Assembly (NCBI GenBank): GCA_030248215.1
Contig: JASANG010000627.1
Coordinates: 62,001-126,000, forward strand
Reading direction: 5' to 3'
DNA from: Enoplolaimus lenunculus
Lineage: Eukaryota; Nematoda; Enoplea; Enoplida; Thoracostomopsidae
Length of the DNA: 64,000 nt
The notes beneath the pieces were generated by a model. It saw nothing but the letters and a program-made list of their open reading frames with translations, was not told the DNA's origin and searched no databases. The number at the start of each line of letters is the position of its first letter. The stretch's first letter is position 1. Position numbers and translations under genes: made by a program. Below, piece by piece: positions 11,898 to 23,999 of the stretch.

Positions 11898-14800
11898 AAG
11901 CATTAGAAATAAAAACAACACAAACAATATACGAGAGGAAAAAGATATTACAAGAGAAAAATATTTGCCCCTCGAAAAATAACTCGGTAAGTAGCGAGAA
12001 TTTTTTTGTCTTATATCCTACAAACGAATTCATAACGCAAGAGGTTAATACACTCGGCACGCGTTCCGACTGCAATAAAGTATAAAACTATGGGTGGCGC
12101 AATACAGCGCGGCACACGCCTTATAGAAAACAAAAATCGCAAACAATTTTTTTTGCGCTGAGTAGAAAATTGCACCGCAAAAGTATATTTGGTGGCGATC
12201 TCAGTACAACTTTATATTTTTATACATGACGCGTAACCAGGATTCTGGTTTCGGGGACGCATACGTCAATTACTTGAGCGTATTTATGGTTTCGTTTTCA
12301 AGTCATTTTGTTTTAACTGGCATTTGATTATTTACCAGAAATAAACTTGTCAAAGATATTGCAGTAAAAGCGAAGGTCCTCATGCGCGTTTGTGGATACG
12401 TCCCTGAATTAGTGTTCGCATAGAGGCGACGGTATCTTGTATTTGAAAAATACCATGACAATACTTTTTTGTCGAAAAATTTTGCGTTCAAAATCATTTT
12501 TACTGCGTGGTGAAACAGAAAAACTTTTTTCTTAATGTCAAAATTTTTGACGTTTTGAGTCGCAAACGTGAAAATTTTTATTTTGACTCTTAGAAGTTGA
12601 ATTTTAAAATAAAGTCGTTCGGTTGAGGTAGTATGCATGCAGTAGTATACATACATACTTATATATATAATATATGTGTGTGTGCGATTACGTATGCATG
12701 AAATTTAAACATTAACACAGCCGCAACAACCGTAGCTCAAATGCATAGTACCAGTTTTATAAACGTGAGTTCAAGCTAAGTGAAATGTGGGTAAGCAGTG
12801 GACTGAACCAGTGAAACTAACTCATCACAGGACGCGAGGGAGAAACAAAACGCAATTTTAGCACTAAATCTCAATACAAACTTTAAGTTTTGATTTATGT
12901 AGGGGACCAAGACCTGTATGGCCTTATAGCAATATGTGCATTAATTGTTAGCACAAAATTTTGGCATCGAGTCTTGATTAATGGAAAGGCCTGAGTAGGG
13001 CCTCTTGGATAGATCAGTATCCGCAGAGCACCATTGATTTTAAACTAGCTTCAATTTCGTAGCAAACCCGCAACACTTTTACAAGCGAGCAAAATTCGTT
13101 TTCCTGTATAATCCAGAGCGTTATTCAGAAGCCTATAAAAGCTGGTGTGCATGTATCTTCCTACACCGCTTTAAAGAAATTAATTCATGTCACAATTGAC
13201 TGTTGACCGAATGAGACGTTGGCAGAGTAAAGAATACGTGGGAATCATTTTTCCGCCGCTGCAGGATATAATGTGCACTTTGATGAAACAATTAATTTTG
13301 GGAGCATAGACAGAGCACAGAGGGGCCCAGGGGGCGGAGCCAATTTGGGAAAATTATGTGCGCTGCCTCGATGAGAGCAGGTTGACCTGATCACCGGTCT
13401 ACTCAACGTTTTTAAAAACTTAAATTTGGTGAAGCGTGTAGCATATTTGAAAGTATAAAAAATGGTGATGTGATATTACGTAGCTAAACAGCAAAGCCAC
13501 TAGGAGGTTTTGTAAAAGTAACGAAAGTTCTGAAATTGATAGTCTTTGGAGCATATACGAATAACGTAACATGCGTTCACACTTTCGACTGCACGACCAA
13601 TTTAAATTTAGGCTATTTTTCAAATTTTAAAATTAAACAGCTGGTCATGTTTTGTTTCGAACAATTACGTTAACACCAAGTTTTGCATGGTTAACAATGT
13701 TCAAGGGTTATGTTCGTATATTCAAATTGCGCTGACAAGTGCCTCCATCCGTGTGTCATGGGTTTAAATTCTAGCTTGAAATTAGATCACGGATAAAATT
13801 GAAAATATACAATGCGGAGAACGGTGTTGCTAGAAATCAATATAATGTTGTATTTTTGACAACAGTACTTGTTTTGTATCGATATTTAACTTTTAAACTG
13901 TATTTAATTCCAAATGTTTAAATCTTCAAATTCTTAAAGAAAACATTTAATCTCAAATGTATACTAAACACGCGTCATTTGATAGAGAATTTCGTCTTTA
14001 AAAATGAATGGAACAATCAATCACGGTTGAATAATAATTTTTGACAAAAAATTTTAAATACAAATTCATAAACGAACTGAGTAGTATGGGCTAGAACTGA
14101 AGAAGAGTTGAAGGTGAGGGATGTAAATTTAGGAAAATTCTCTATATAACATTAGATGAGTTCCAATGTGTACAATTTAACATCTTTTACAACAAAATAA
14201 TAAATTTTTTCGCAATCTGCAGTCAACATTTACCGCGAGAATTTGTGTAGATTTTTGGAACATAACGATTTAACGTTTGAACTATTTGTAGTTGCAAAAT
14301 TATTTTGAGTGCAATTTTTAGTTGACATTTTATCACGAAAATATTCTTACTGTAAACGTATTAAGGGTGCATTAATACAAAAATTAAATGCAAAAATTTA
14401 AAATTTGAAAACTCATCATGTGCTCAATACAATTTATAAATCTGAATACATAATTGCAGATTTACGTATATATAAAAGAGAGAGTAAGAAATGAATTAGA
14501 ACATTGCTATGAATGTTTCTAATTTGAGACATTGCGCGTATTCTAAAAAGTTTATCTTTTCAACTATTTTGGGGTCCTTTTTTGAACTAAATTATATATC
14601 CAGTAGCCCACTGAACGACATAAGAGTGGAACTGTATTTTGCATTAATTATTTTGAAATAATACATTGAAAAACTTGGTACTTGTACACTTTGCTGCGCA
14701 CTCTAAATGTTAAGCTTAATGGTCGGCTTAGACTTACGCAAACGTTCAAGCTTATCTTAATAGACTTAAGCATACGCAAAGTTTTTCGCCTAAACCTAAA

Positions 14801-15321
14801 CCAAGCAGTAAATATAAGGGAAAGCATACGAAATCCAAAAGGTCATTAGCGACAAGTATTGAAACGACTGTAGCCTCAACTTTTTAAACGGTTTTTTGTA
14901 AGCGGAGAAACTCTAAAATGTATCGCTTGTGTACCAAAACGTTTATTATGGAAACGCTTTGTAGCGGTTATGAAAACGCTATTTTAGCATCAATATAAAA
15001 AGGCTTATTTTGAAACGCGAAGAAGTTATTTTAATTTTGACATAATTTGTTAGCGGCACTTGATTGTAACTGAATATTATATCTAAAATTACAAAAGTGC
15101 TTAATTGAAAGCGATTATTTATTTCAGAGCAAATTAACCTCGCACTCACGCAAAAGTATCAATACACATTTGTCAAACGAGTGTAAGTGGATGTCCGTTT
15201 GCGTTTCGGGGAAAAAATTGCTGTTAGCCGTGGTGTCTGCTATAGAAATACCGGAAAATCCGTTATTTTAATTTTTATGTTCATAACTATAGATATCTTA
15301 GTAAGCTGAAAATGTTTCGCT

Positions 15322-15588
15322 TAACCCATGATCACATGAATATTTTCCATTTCATCTGAGGCCTACATTTATGCTAGGATTCGAACTCCAGTGACTGGAG
15401 TGGGAGGCGTATACCATCACCACTCAGCTATAGGAGCTTGACGCTCTAGCCCGAGGGGGTTCACACGTCTTATGGTGATTTAGTACTATGTATACGTGTT
15501 GCAATTGCTAAACACTGTACGATATATTATTTAACGTATATACACTCCGTCAGTTGCCCATAGTCAACTGTATCTGAGAAGGGGTTAA
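15322..15588. mobile_element. Family M3 copy
   Basis: TTAACCCATGATCACATGAA at the left and GAGAAGGGGTTAA at the right, same tRNA-like core and orientation as at 7830. The best preserved copy, with TTAA on both sides. Confidence 0.75.
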
Positions 15589-16489
15589 TAATCAGTTATT
15601 TTTCAATACAGAGATGTGTTGCTGGTTCAATTTTGTAAAATAACAAAATTCTTGGAAACAAAAATATTATTGCCATTTCGCAGTTATCTTGGTATCTAAA
15701 ATTTTATGTTTTAAACTTTTATACTCCAATATTCACTTTCTGTTTCCGTTCTTTTCGTCACTATCCGTGGCTGTTTCTAAAGTATTGTTTCTAGGAATCT
15801 AAACGTGGTAAAGTCTCTTGATGCAAAATTTAATGCATATATTTGCAATTTTTGCTTCACCGGAGCTATAGGTATTTCTGTAACGGAAACGGAACCAAAC
15901 ACCGTTTTTACCATATACAGATATCGAGTTACACCCTTGTGTGCCGCGTTACATTTTTCAGAATCTAACTATCATCAAACAATTACAACTCCAGTTCAAA
16001 ATAATATTTGAAATCGTCTTAATTCTTTATCTGCGTCTGTGTGTTTCAAAAACTGTACTCAATTTTTATAGACAGGTTTTGAGGAAATTACTTCGAAAGC
16101 AAACACACCAAGTTGTTTGTTTTCGACTTGTTTGCCCGTAAAAGCATATTCCAGTGAAATCATTTCAAGATAAATACAGACCAACAGTTGCCTAGAATGC
16201 CTCAACACAATCAACATTATATTTTGGTTGATTAAACACCGTAAGCGCAGCATGTACAGGTTTAACAAATTTTAGTCGAAGTTGTATTAATTGCATAATA
16301 TAAAATTACCATTCCTGATAAAATCACAATAGAAACTGTACTTTTGATTTTTTAAATCAATTTAGTTTTTCAACGCAAATGCTTTTTGTTCGCTTGTGAA
16401 ATATCAGACATAAAATTCTGGCAATGAAGTAATCTTTATCATCTCGGCCAATGTGTAGCGCCGTAACAGTAGTATATTAGCATATATAT

Positions 16490-16645
16490 TATTAAGCTGA
16501 AACCTAAATGTACGCCTATAAGTGTACGAATGACCTTATACCTAACCCTAAGCAAAAAATAATTTACAGCTTAAACTTTCTCTATTGCATTCCCACAGAA
16601 AAACGTTCCGCCCCTGATCATCTCTTTACGTGACCGTCAACTCGA
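16490..16645. mobile_element. MITE family M2 fragment
   Basis: Degenerate CCTAAC/CCTAAG core followed by the family tail TTCCGCCCCTGATCATC. Confidence 0.5.
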
Positions 16646-16860
16646 ATTGTTGCAAATTTGAACCAGTTTCGCACCTTTACATTTTAGATACCGGATAATC
16701 TTACTAATTTAGATTCTCTGAGGTTGACTGCTGGAATAAATTATTCTGTAAGGTTGACTGCCGGGAAAAATTATATTTTATAGAATCGCATTGCACAATA
16801 AGCGAGTTCAGCGTATATGTTTTCAAGCTTCATTTTAGAAAATAAATACTATGAAAACTT

Positions 16861-17053
16861 GGGCCCATGTTAATACTTTAAAGGGCGTTCAGGTTTCTGG
16901 TGGGTATATAAAACAGTACGTTTAGATTCTAGATTACATTTTTTTCTTAGGCTTAGGCTTAGGCTTAGGAACACATTCTTGTAACGCTTAGGCTTTGGCT
17001 TAGGCTTAGGAATGCGCTTAATCTACTATTACACCCCTTAAAGTAACATTGGC
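16861..17053. mobile_element. MITE family M2 variant with GGCC...CTTTAA ends
   Basis: Ends GGGCCCATGTTAATACTTTA and the inverse CCTTAAAGTAACATTGGCC, TTAGGC core of about ten hexamers. Same layout as M2 but a different terminal extension; the copy near 9500-9680 is the same subtype. Confidence 0.7.
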
Positions 17054-17963
17054 CAAAACTTGTATTCATGGTTAATGTTTCCAAAACGTAAGAATGGCTA
17101 CGACAAGACCTTTCGTATATTTGGCTAAAGATTTGGCAAATAGCCATTTCACCTTGTTAGGGGGCTTAAAATTTTCAGGAGTGGCATACAAGGGAGTTCG
17201 TTGACCAACAAGCGAGGTTGAAAATGTTCTGGGGGGCATAAACGTTTCACGTGGAGGGTGCTGAGTCTTAATGCCCCCATTGACAACGGGTCCACTTGTG
17301 TTGTTGTTGTTGTAATTCACACAGTGACAGATCTAATCCAACAAACTTGCAACATGACGGTTTTGTAAAGTATCAGCCTTTCTAACATTCGCCCTATTTT
17401 CAATGGTTGGCTAGGTTTGTATTGGACATTTAATTTAAATATTGATTTTGATGAAAAACATCGAATTTTAATCTGCGTCGATTGGGCCTTTACATCGGCT
17501 TAAGCCCAAAAAAATTACATGATTTGTCGAATATTAACGCTAGGCTTGGCATGACCTTAAAATTTACATTTATTATATTTTGGCATAATTTAGACATTGT
17601 TCAGATGTAACAAATATAGTTTTTTGTGCCAACACAATTTGGTTTATGAGTTGGAGGAAGTGAATTATATGTTTGAAACCAATAAGAAAATTAAATTTGC
17701 AGTAGAGCGGAAGGTAGATTTAAAATTATTGTACCACGCACTTATGTTTATCACAACCTAAATTTAGTTATCGCACCCCCGAACAACGTAGATCGCATAC
17801 GCAGTATTTTATAGAATGCTTTATTTTGCATGCGTTTTCATAGTTTTGGTTTCTTTCTGTGCAACGTCGCATGAGTAGTACCATTGGACCGTGAGAACTC
17901 ACATATTTATATGCTCGCAATCAGAACACCAGTATTTTGCTTTAGAGAACGTAACTTTGTATC

Positions 17964-18205
17964 GCTATAATAAGAGTCCGTAAGCGGATAGAGTTTCTAA
18001 ACCCTAGTTAGAGACCATAAATGTCAATTATCCCTAAATTGTTTGTAGCGCATAAATGACTGCAGGACCAAATAAAGTTGAGTTCGAAACTTGAAAGCAT
18101 ACTTAAGTTTTGAAAGTACTTACATTCATAAGTATAACCTAACAGGCGCACCCTTTGGAGAGGCCAAATAAATATCAGTCTCCGCTTTTATTCAGGTTAC
18201 TACAG
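17964..18205. mobile_element. MITE family M1, partial copy
   Basis: Internal family sequence (AATAAGAGTCCGTAAGCGGA) through to a right end TTATTCAGGTTACTACAG flanked by TA. The left terminal repeat is missing. Confidence 0.7.
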
Positions 18206-19092
18206 TATTTATGATGAATTTCATTAAGACGACCGGCACTTGTTTTCCAATACAAAAGCATAAGTAATGTCGCAACGCAAGTAGTCCTGCCAAACGATTC
18301 CATGAACTTCAATTGGAAATTAGCCTAGAAAACTGCATTTAACAAACAGAAATTCTTGCAAAAGCATAGCATTCCGGATATTTTTAACAAAATTTCCTGT
18401 TGCACTAAAACTAAACGATACGTAACTGTTTTAGTTCACGTTTAGCAAATTTTTAGTATCTTTAGACTACGAAATGCACCAAATTCAGAAATTATATTTG
18501 AAAGGTTTCAGAACCATTTGCCAATAAAATTCATTTTGAACATCAAAAAACAATTTGCTAAACAAAATTATAAGTACGACAGAGCTGGTGAAAGTGATGT
18601 ATATACAGCTGATCGTTCTGTATCTGACAAAGTGAACAGGGGAATTCAGTGCCAGATAGCGCGACTGCTATTTTGCGCAGAAGCCTCACTGAAGGATAAC
18701 TAGTACCACACTCAAAATAATATTTCTGATATTTAAAAAAAAAATTTCTGACATTTAAGAAATATAATTAGCAAGGTGCACTTGAAAAGTGTTTCTGCTA
18801 TGACAGAAATGTTTTTGAAAAAGTTTTCGAACAAAGACTGAAAATATACGTTTTCCAGTTATTTTTAGAAAAATTGTCTTAATCAGAAAAATTTATCAGA
18901 GTTGTCACACAAAATACTTTTCTAAATAAATTCAGAAATACTTTTTTGTGTGTATATGCCTTAAAAAATCCCAAACCTGCTTGGCTACAATTCCAAAACA
19001 CCAGCCAATAATTTATAGATTTTTGAAAGAAAAATTAATAATAAACATTACGAACATCACAGCTAATCGTTCCGACGTTTAATCAATATATA

Positions 19093-19527
19093 ATGCATTC
19101 GACATTTCATCACGCAGCCTTGTACGCAATCTTGTCGCTGTTCATTGGACAAGCGTTTTCGGGAATATTTTTTATGCCAGGTAAAGCTATACAAGATATG
19201 GCTACTGGACAACTAGAAATATTAAGGAACAAAAACATATCCTTGTAGTCAGAGATACTGCAAATTTATCGCGTAGTTCTTGTACGACGTTTTTCCGCAT
19301 TTAAAGGCTTAATAGGTTTTGTTTTTTGTGTATTTATTTCCGCTAGCATTTAGTTTATAACAGAAAACTTTTGCCAAAGTTATTGCAGGGTATTATGAGA
19401 CCCTTTTGACCCCACTCTGGATACGGTTTCTCGAAAGCAGCTCAATATTCCAGAAGGGGGACAAGAAATAGCAGGACGAGATTCAGAAAATTTTCCATGT
19501 GGCCCATATGTTTTTCAAAGAGGCTGA
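19093..19527 (+). CDS. Candidate two-exon secreted peptide gene
   Basis: The ATG at 19093 opens MHSTFHHAALYAILSLFIGQ followed by AFSGIFFMP, a strong signal peptide. The exon ends at 19180 in phase 1 at donor GTAAAG. Two second exons fit the phase: 19389-19471 after TTATTGCAG (YYETLLTPLWIRF..., stop), or 19400-19527 using an AG 11 nt later (DPFDPTLDTVSRKQLNIPEG, then ENFPCGPYVFQRG, stop), which would give a 71-residue product. The second reads more like protein, the first has the better acceptor. Family unknown; a small secreted peptide or peptide-hormone precursor is speculation. Confidence 0.45.
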
Positions 19528-19630
19528 GTAGCTCTAATCCTCCTCTGACTCCGAGCCCAAATTTAAATTGAAAACCTCGTGCGCTGGCTTGCAATATTTA
19601 CTGAATAAAGTTTACTAATTTTAAGCGCAC

Positions 19631-19864
19631 ATGACTGGCAAAGAGATATCTACGGCGATCGGTGATTCGACAATTAAGCGAGCGATAGCAGACATGCAGC
19701 CATTGACGCAAGAGTTTTGTGACGTCCTGGAATCTGAATTGACCAATCGGCTCGCGTTTTACGCGACTTTACCGATAACCAAAGCTGAAACTGAAATTTT
19801 GATTCGTTATTTGCTTGAAGTCAATCGTGATCGTTTCGCCGAGTGTGATCGACTACAGTTTTAA
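19631..19864 (+). CDS. 77-codon ORF with polyadenylation signal, unknown protein
   Basis: The ATG at 19631 opens MTGKEISTAIGDSTIKRA; the ORF ends LEVNRDRFAECDRLQF. Composition is balanced and helical-looking, with higher GC than its flanks, unlike the Lys/Asn/Ile-rich chance ORFs nearby. AATAAA follows at 19877-19882, 13 nt after the stop. It could be a small intronless gene, a retrocopy, or the last exon of a gene starting at 19093, although the reading frames I tried between them are closed. Confidence 0.45.
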   Translation: MTGKEISTAIGDSTIKRAIADMQPLTQEFCDVLESELTNRLAFYATLPITKAETEILIRYLLEVNRDRFAECDRLQF

Positions 19865-19876
19865 ACAGTAAACGAA

Positions 19877-19882
19877 TAAATC
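19877..19882 (+). terminator. Candidate polyadenylation signal
   Basis: AATAAA 13 nt after the stop of the 77-codon ORF. Confidence 0.45.
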
Positions 19883-20099
19883 AGGAACTCAGACATTAAA
19901 GTTGTCGGAAGAGTTGAAGTTGCAAATTGAGTCTAACTTTGCGCTTTATTCAAAATTTTTAAAATTTAACATTTAAAGATCTCTAAAGAGCTAAGCATAG
20001 TTAAGCATATATTTGAGACAAATTGCGTAATATTGTTGAGAAATAGAAATTTTTGGCTTCCGCCAAACCTTTGATGCTTATTAACCGCATGATTTAGTA

Positions 20100-20245
20100 A
20101 CTACGTCTCATAATGACATCGGGAGCAGAGCATTTTTGCGGGACTACAGCTGAGTAAGTTTATTTTTCTTTGGCTTAGGCTTACAAATATGCTTTATGTT
20201 TTACTATAAAATAAACTGTAACGGCCCTGTTTTATACATTGGCTG
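20100..20245. mobile_element. MITE family M2 fragment
   Basis: Short TTAGGC core and the right end ACGGCCCTGTTTTATACATT, GGC. Confidence 0.55.
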
Positions 20246-21016
20246 CAACGAGCTATGGTTTTGACAAACAGGCTAGAAAATCGTAGACTTGGTTTACGAG
20301 TTTGTTTCAGCGTCTAAATTTACGGTAAGCTAGCTTCTCTTAATAGCTTAGACTAAGGCTAGATAGATCTCACTGCTTAACGTGTAGTGTTGAACATTTT
20401 TCGTAACCATTAATATTAATTCCATAAACAGTATTAAGTATTGTTTTGTCGCGTTGTTATGTTGAAACAACGTAAATTATCTGGCTGTGAATAACTCATT
20501 ATCTCGAGTTTGCGTTTATGGCATATCTTTTGTAGAATTCCTCGAATGACTGGCGTCAACCACAGATTGCTTTTCAGATTTTCTTATCACACTGGGCTGT
20601 TTGTTGCATTCCTATTAATTGTGCACTGAATATTACGCAGTAAAATTAAATACGTTTTGTCTAAAAACTAGAATAATTTTTGACCCCAAAGGCAGGAACC
20701 ACAATCTGTCTGTGATATCGTAGTTTTAGTTACTGCATGCAACGATTATGACAATAAAAATATTATTCGAACGTACAGATTTGTTTTAATCGAAACCATT
20801 TCAGCAGAAGTGGTACGCGTGTTATTTCCGGTCGTTAATACCGCAAAATACCAATATATTTTTAGGAATTTGCGTAATATTTTTGCTCAGGAACACAGGT
20901 GCAGGTTAAGGCTTAGGGTTAGTTTTAGACTTATCGCATACTAAAGGCTTACGCTTTGGCTAAGGAGTATTAGCTTTTAGATACTGCTATGAACCTAAGA
21001 TAAACTTTTACTCATG

Positions 21017-21225
21017 CACTGCAAAAAATGGTGAGTCAAATTGACTCTCTCCGAAATAGGCTCTACGGACTACACAAACTGAGTCAAATTCGACTCCGCC
21101 AGAGTCAAACGTGCGATTTAGTGAGTCGAATTTGCCTCTGGCTGAGTCGAATTTGACTCAGTTTGTGTAGTCCCGTAGAGCCTATTTCGGAGAGAGTCAA
21201 TTTGACTCACCATTTTTTTGCAGTG
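21017..21225. mobile_element. Foldback MITE, family M4, second copy
   Basis: CACTGCAAAAAATGGTGAGT... to the inverse repeat; closely similar to the copy at 7128 in length and sequence. Confidence 0.85.
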
Positions 21226-21649
21226 TGCTTCCAACACATTTTCAAGCTAACTCAACCCTGTGTACCACGTAGTAATTGGAATAACGAAAACTGATGTTTA
21301 AATATATATAAAAAGTATAAAAGATGATTTATTTTTCTGCCTTATAGATTTTGTACTGAATTAGCCGGCAAGGATATTCTTCAAATCTAATTTAGCAAAT
21401 TTACCTACTTACATGAGTTCATTTCCAAACATGGTATAATGAATAAATATTTTCGAAGTTTTCAATTTATTTTTACGTTGCACACTATGTGACACTTATC
21501 GCGTTAGCTTGAAGTTTCTTTGCCAAAAAATAACAGATAACATCAAAACTAAAATATATCCTGAAAATAATGATTTTTCGCTATTTCCGTATGCAAATCT
21601 GTACCCCTCAATGTAAGCTTTGACATTTTTTCTTCACAGAGCGACATCA

Positions 21650-21818
21650 GCGCTACGCTCACCACGCACCGCTGGCGCGGTAAATATTTTGCCTCACGTC
21701 GCCGCGCGGCACTGTAAAATTTTTCATTAAAAATTTCCGCACGACGCCCCTTGGCGGCGTACGGCGGCGCGTGGCGGCTTCCGGCGGCGCCTGGCTCCGC
21801 AAAGTATAACGCAACCCT
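21650..21818. mobile_element. Family M6 copy, GC-rich
   Basis: Strongly GC-rich island with GGCGGCGTACGGCGGCGCGT and the family end GCAAAGTATAACGCAACCCT. Open frames across it are by-products of high GC. Confidence 0.65.
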
Positions 21819-21971
21819 AACGACACAGCTGATAGGCGTAAACGTTGAAAAGGAGAACAAACAAGTAACTTGAACTGTTTACCCTTTCCTGTATAGAGAG
21901 TACTATGAGCAACTAAATTGCACATAGCCGATAAACAATACATTTTAAACAATTAAACACACAGGCACTGA

Positions 21972-22146
21972 TGTGTGTAGTACGAAATCTCCATAAGACG
22001 TGGGAGTCCATCTCGGGCTCGAGCATCATGCTGCTATGCCTGAGTTGTAATGGTAAACACATCTCACCGGAGAGACTGACGTACAAATCTTAGCTGAAAA
22101 ATAGGACTCTCAAGAAATAGAAAATATTCATGCAGGAAAGGGTTGA
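21972..22146. mobile_element. Family M3 copy, inverted and diverged
   Basis: Opposite orientation: CATAAGACGTGGGAGTCC, tRNA-like middle (box A and box B decayed), GAAAATATTCATGCAGGAAA, GGGTTG. Confidence 0.6.
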
Positions 22147-22700
22147 AATTTTTTACAAAATATATTTTAAATTAAGTTTTTTGTGTGTGAAGATAGAAAT
22201 AAAAGAAAACAGTTAATCAACGATTTTGTCAACTAAATTCAAGAAAAATCCATTTTACTGTAAGCAGACACCTATTTTGGGGAAGTTCAACTGACTTGAC
22301 CCCTCGCTAGATTATCGGTTCGTCCATGGAAAGCGGAAACAGTTGTCAAGGTAGCTGTCGCGTTTTTGAATGGAAGTTAGTCGAGTTTAAAGTGTAAATA
22401 CAAAAAATGCGTGTGCAGTAAGACAACAAGCATGATTTCTGCTTGTGCTCTGAAAAGATCGCTTTTAAACTTAATATATATTTTGTTCAAAACGCAAAAA
22501 TAGAAATGAACGTTTATTTCTGAACCAAGCTAATTCCATACTACGACCGTGTATATATACAGTTTTATTGGTAGGACTGTGCTTTGCGTCCCCTGATCCC
22601 TGCCTGTTGGTGGTTGCCCGATATTGGTAACCAAAATTAGTGTTAAAAATCAACTGGATTGAAACCTAAAGATTTTTGAGGAATCTGAGCGCAATAATAG

Positions 22701-22893
22701 GGCCCATGTAAGGATCAGGAGCAGACCATTTTTCTACGGAACTGTTAAACAAAAAGCTTTTAGCTTTAGACTAAATTTTTGCTTAAGCTTAGGTTTGGGC
22801 TTAGTATGAGGTCATTGTTACGCTTTACACGCTCAGGCTTTGGTTTAGGAGTCTGCTTATACTGCAGTAACGGACCAGTTCTATATATTGGCC
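22701..22893. mobile_element. MITE family M2 copy
   Basis: Starts GGCCCATGTAAGGATCAGG and ends CTATATATTGGCC. The core has degenerate TTAGGC hexamers. Confidence 0.7.
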
Positions 22894-23257
22894 TTCAATA
22901 GTCACATGCAACAAGTTCTTGAATCCGGTCAATATCACTCTGTATGGGGGAAAGACGAAACTATGTTTAGCTACATGGCGTAAACTTCAGTTTTCAGAGA
23001 GGTCGGGCAACCCTATTCACGACCGTAATATATCGCACAACTGAGAAAAAACCAAACTGTTAAACATTTTATAACCCTTATTGCCTCTCACCCCCAACTA
23101 TTAATAATCAGTTTCATAACAATCAAACACATTATTTTTTTACACTTGCCTTCACACACCCCTTTCAGGCACGGCCCTTGACCTGTACTTTTAGTTTGAT
23201 CGCGTTGCAACAACCACTGCTTCGCTGCAGCATTTTTTCAACCGCAGCATCAAGTGC

Positions 23258-23455
23258 TTATTCGCCGTGCTGACATTCAAAGCGGAAGCCTTTTTTGATA
23301 AAAAAAGTGTCGTTTAATTCGTCTTTCCAACTTTTGTTTCGATTGCAAATTACATTTGGTTGAAAATGGCTCCAATTGAGCGTACACATGGTGTAAAATG
23401 GACGATTGCTTTCGTCATCGTTGTCCCAGTATAAAAGTCCCGTATATAAAGGCAA
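23258..23455 (-). CDS. Candidate terminal exon, cysteine-containing ORF
   Basis: The open frame ends at the TAA complementary to 23258-23260 and reads protein-like: YWDNDDESNRPFYTMCTLNW, then VICNRNKSWKDELNDTFF and FRFECQHGE. There is no ATG at its start and no convincing acceptor with AG between about 23530 and 23426, so it may be a broken or alternative exon. The cysteine spacing and position suggest it belonged with the exon at 23698-23832. Confidence 0.35.
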   Translation of the reverse strand: MPLYTGLLYWDNDDESNRPFYTMCTLNWSHFQPNVICNRNKSWKDELNDTFFIKKGFRFECQHGE

Positions 23456-23697
23456 AAGTCATCGGATGGATAAAAATACAGGCGATATATATGTTAGTAT
23501 TTATACGGCGCATACGGATCGCTTGACGTATAGTAGCCACTGTGCTAAAATTATAAGCAAAACACTTGAATATGTATGAATTGTCCACTAGTGGATTCAA
23601 AGGGAAGGGGCGAGGGGTTAGGCATACGCCCTCCCGTCAGAATTTTTGTTGTGATAAAATAGTAAGGTTCGTAGCCCAGCGCAAAAAAATGGTTCAC

Positions 23698-23832
23698 CTT
23701 TCAAAATAACATGTGCCCAAATATTGAAGACTGGTAAACACCGAAATGTTTCAGTATATTTGACTCTTGCACACTGTTCAGCACATTTACGGTTGGACTT
23801 CCGATTGGGTTTGCGAACAGGCTTACATATAT
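23698..23832 (-). CDS. Candidate internal exon, cysteine-rich PAN-like segment
   Basis: Phase 1-1 open segment between acceptor GCCTTAG and donor GTGAACC. It codes ICKPVRKPNRKSNRKCAEQC then ARVKYTETFRCLPVFNIW and AHVILK. The spacing C-x3-C-x9-C with F-x-C-x3-F recalls the core of PAN/apple domains. Partner exons are uncertain: an acceptor AATTTTAG near 23560 opens a short frame, and the ORF at 23258-23455 may be a later exon. Confidence 0.4.
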
Positions 23833-23999
23833 CTAAGGCTTTGCCCAACATAAAGTTATATATAATGAAGTAACAAATGCTGGAATCTGCCAGTAAATCA
23901 GCTGCTTCTATACTTAAGGTTTGGATACCGAAACGTTGATCTATGCCATCGGTACAACCAACATAATTTGCTATACTTCATGTATATTGATTTAAGCCG

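Larger units (their letters stand above)
8748..19092. other. Intergenic region between gene A and the 19-kb candidates
   Basis: AT-rich (with long A- and T-runs). It holds M2, M3 and M7 repeats and simple repeats, but no exon that I could support. The short ORFs here (up to 117 codons, for example 12303-12656 minus) have Lys/Phe/Ile-rich chance composition. Confidence 0.6.

Noticed and set aside
11715-12075. ORFs with poly-Leu and poly-Val
   Set aside because: Produced by AAC/AAT trinucleotide repeats on the other strand.
21549-21952. Arg/Ala-rich minus ORFs
   Set aside because: By-product of the GC-rich M6 element.
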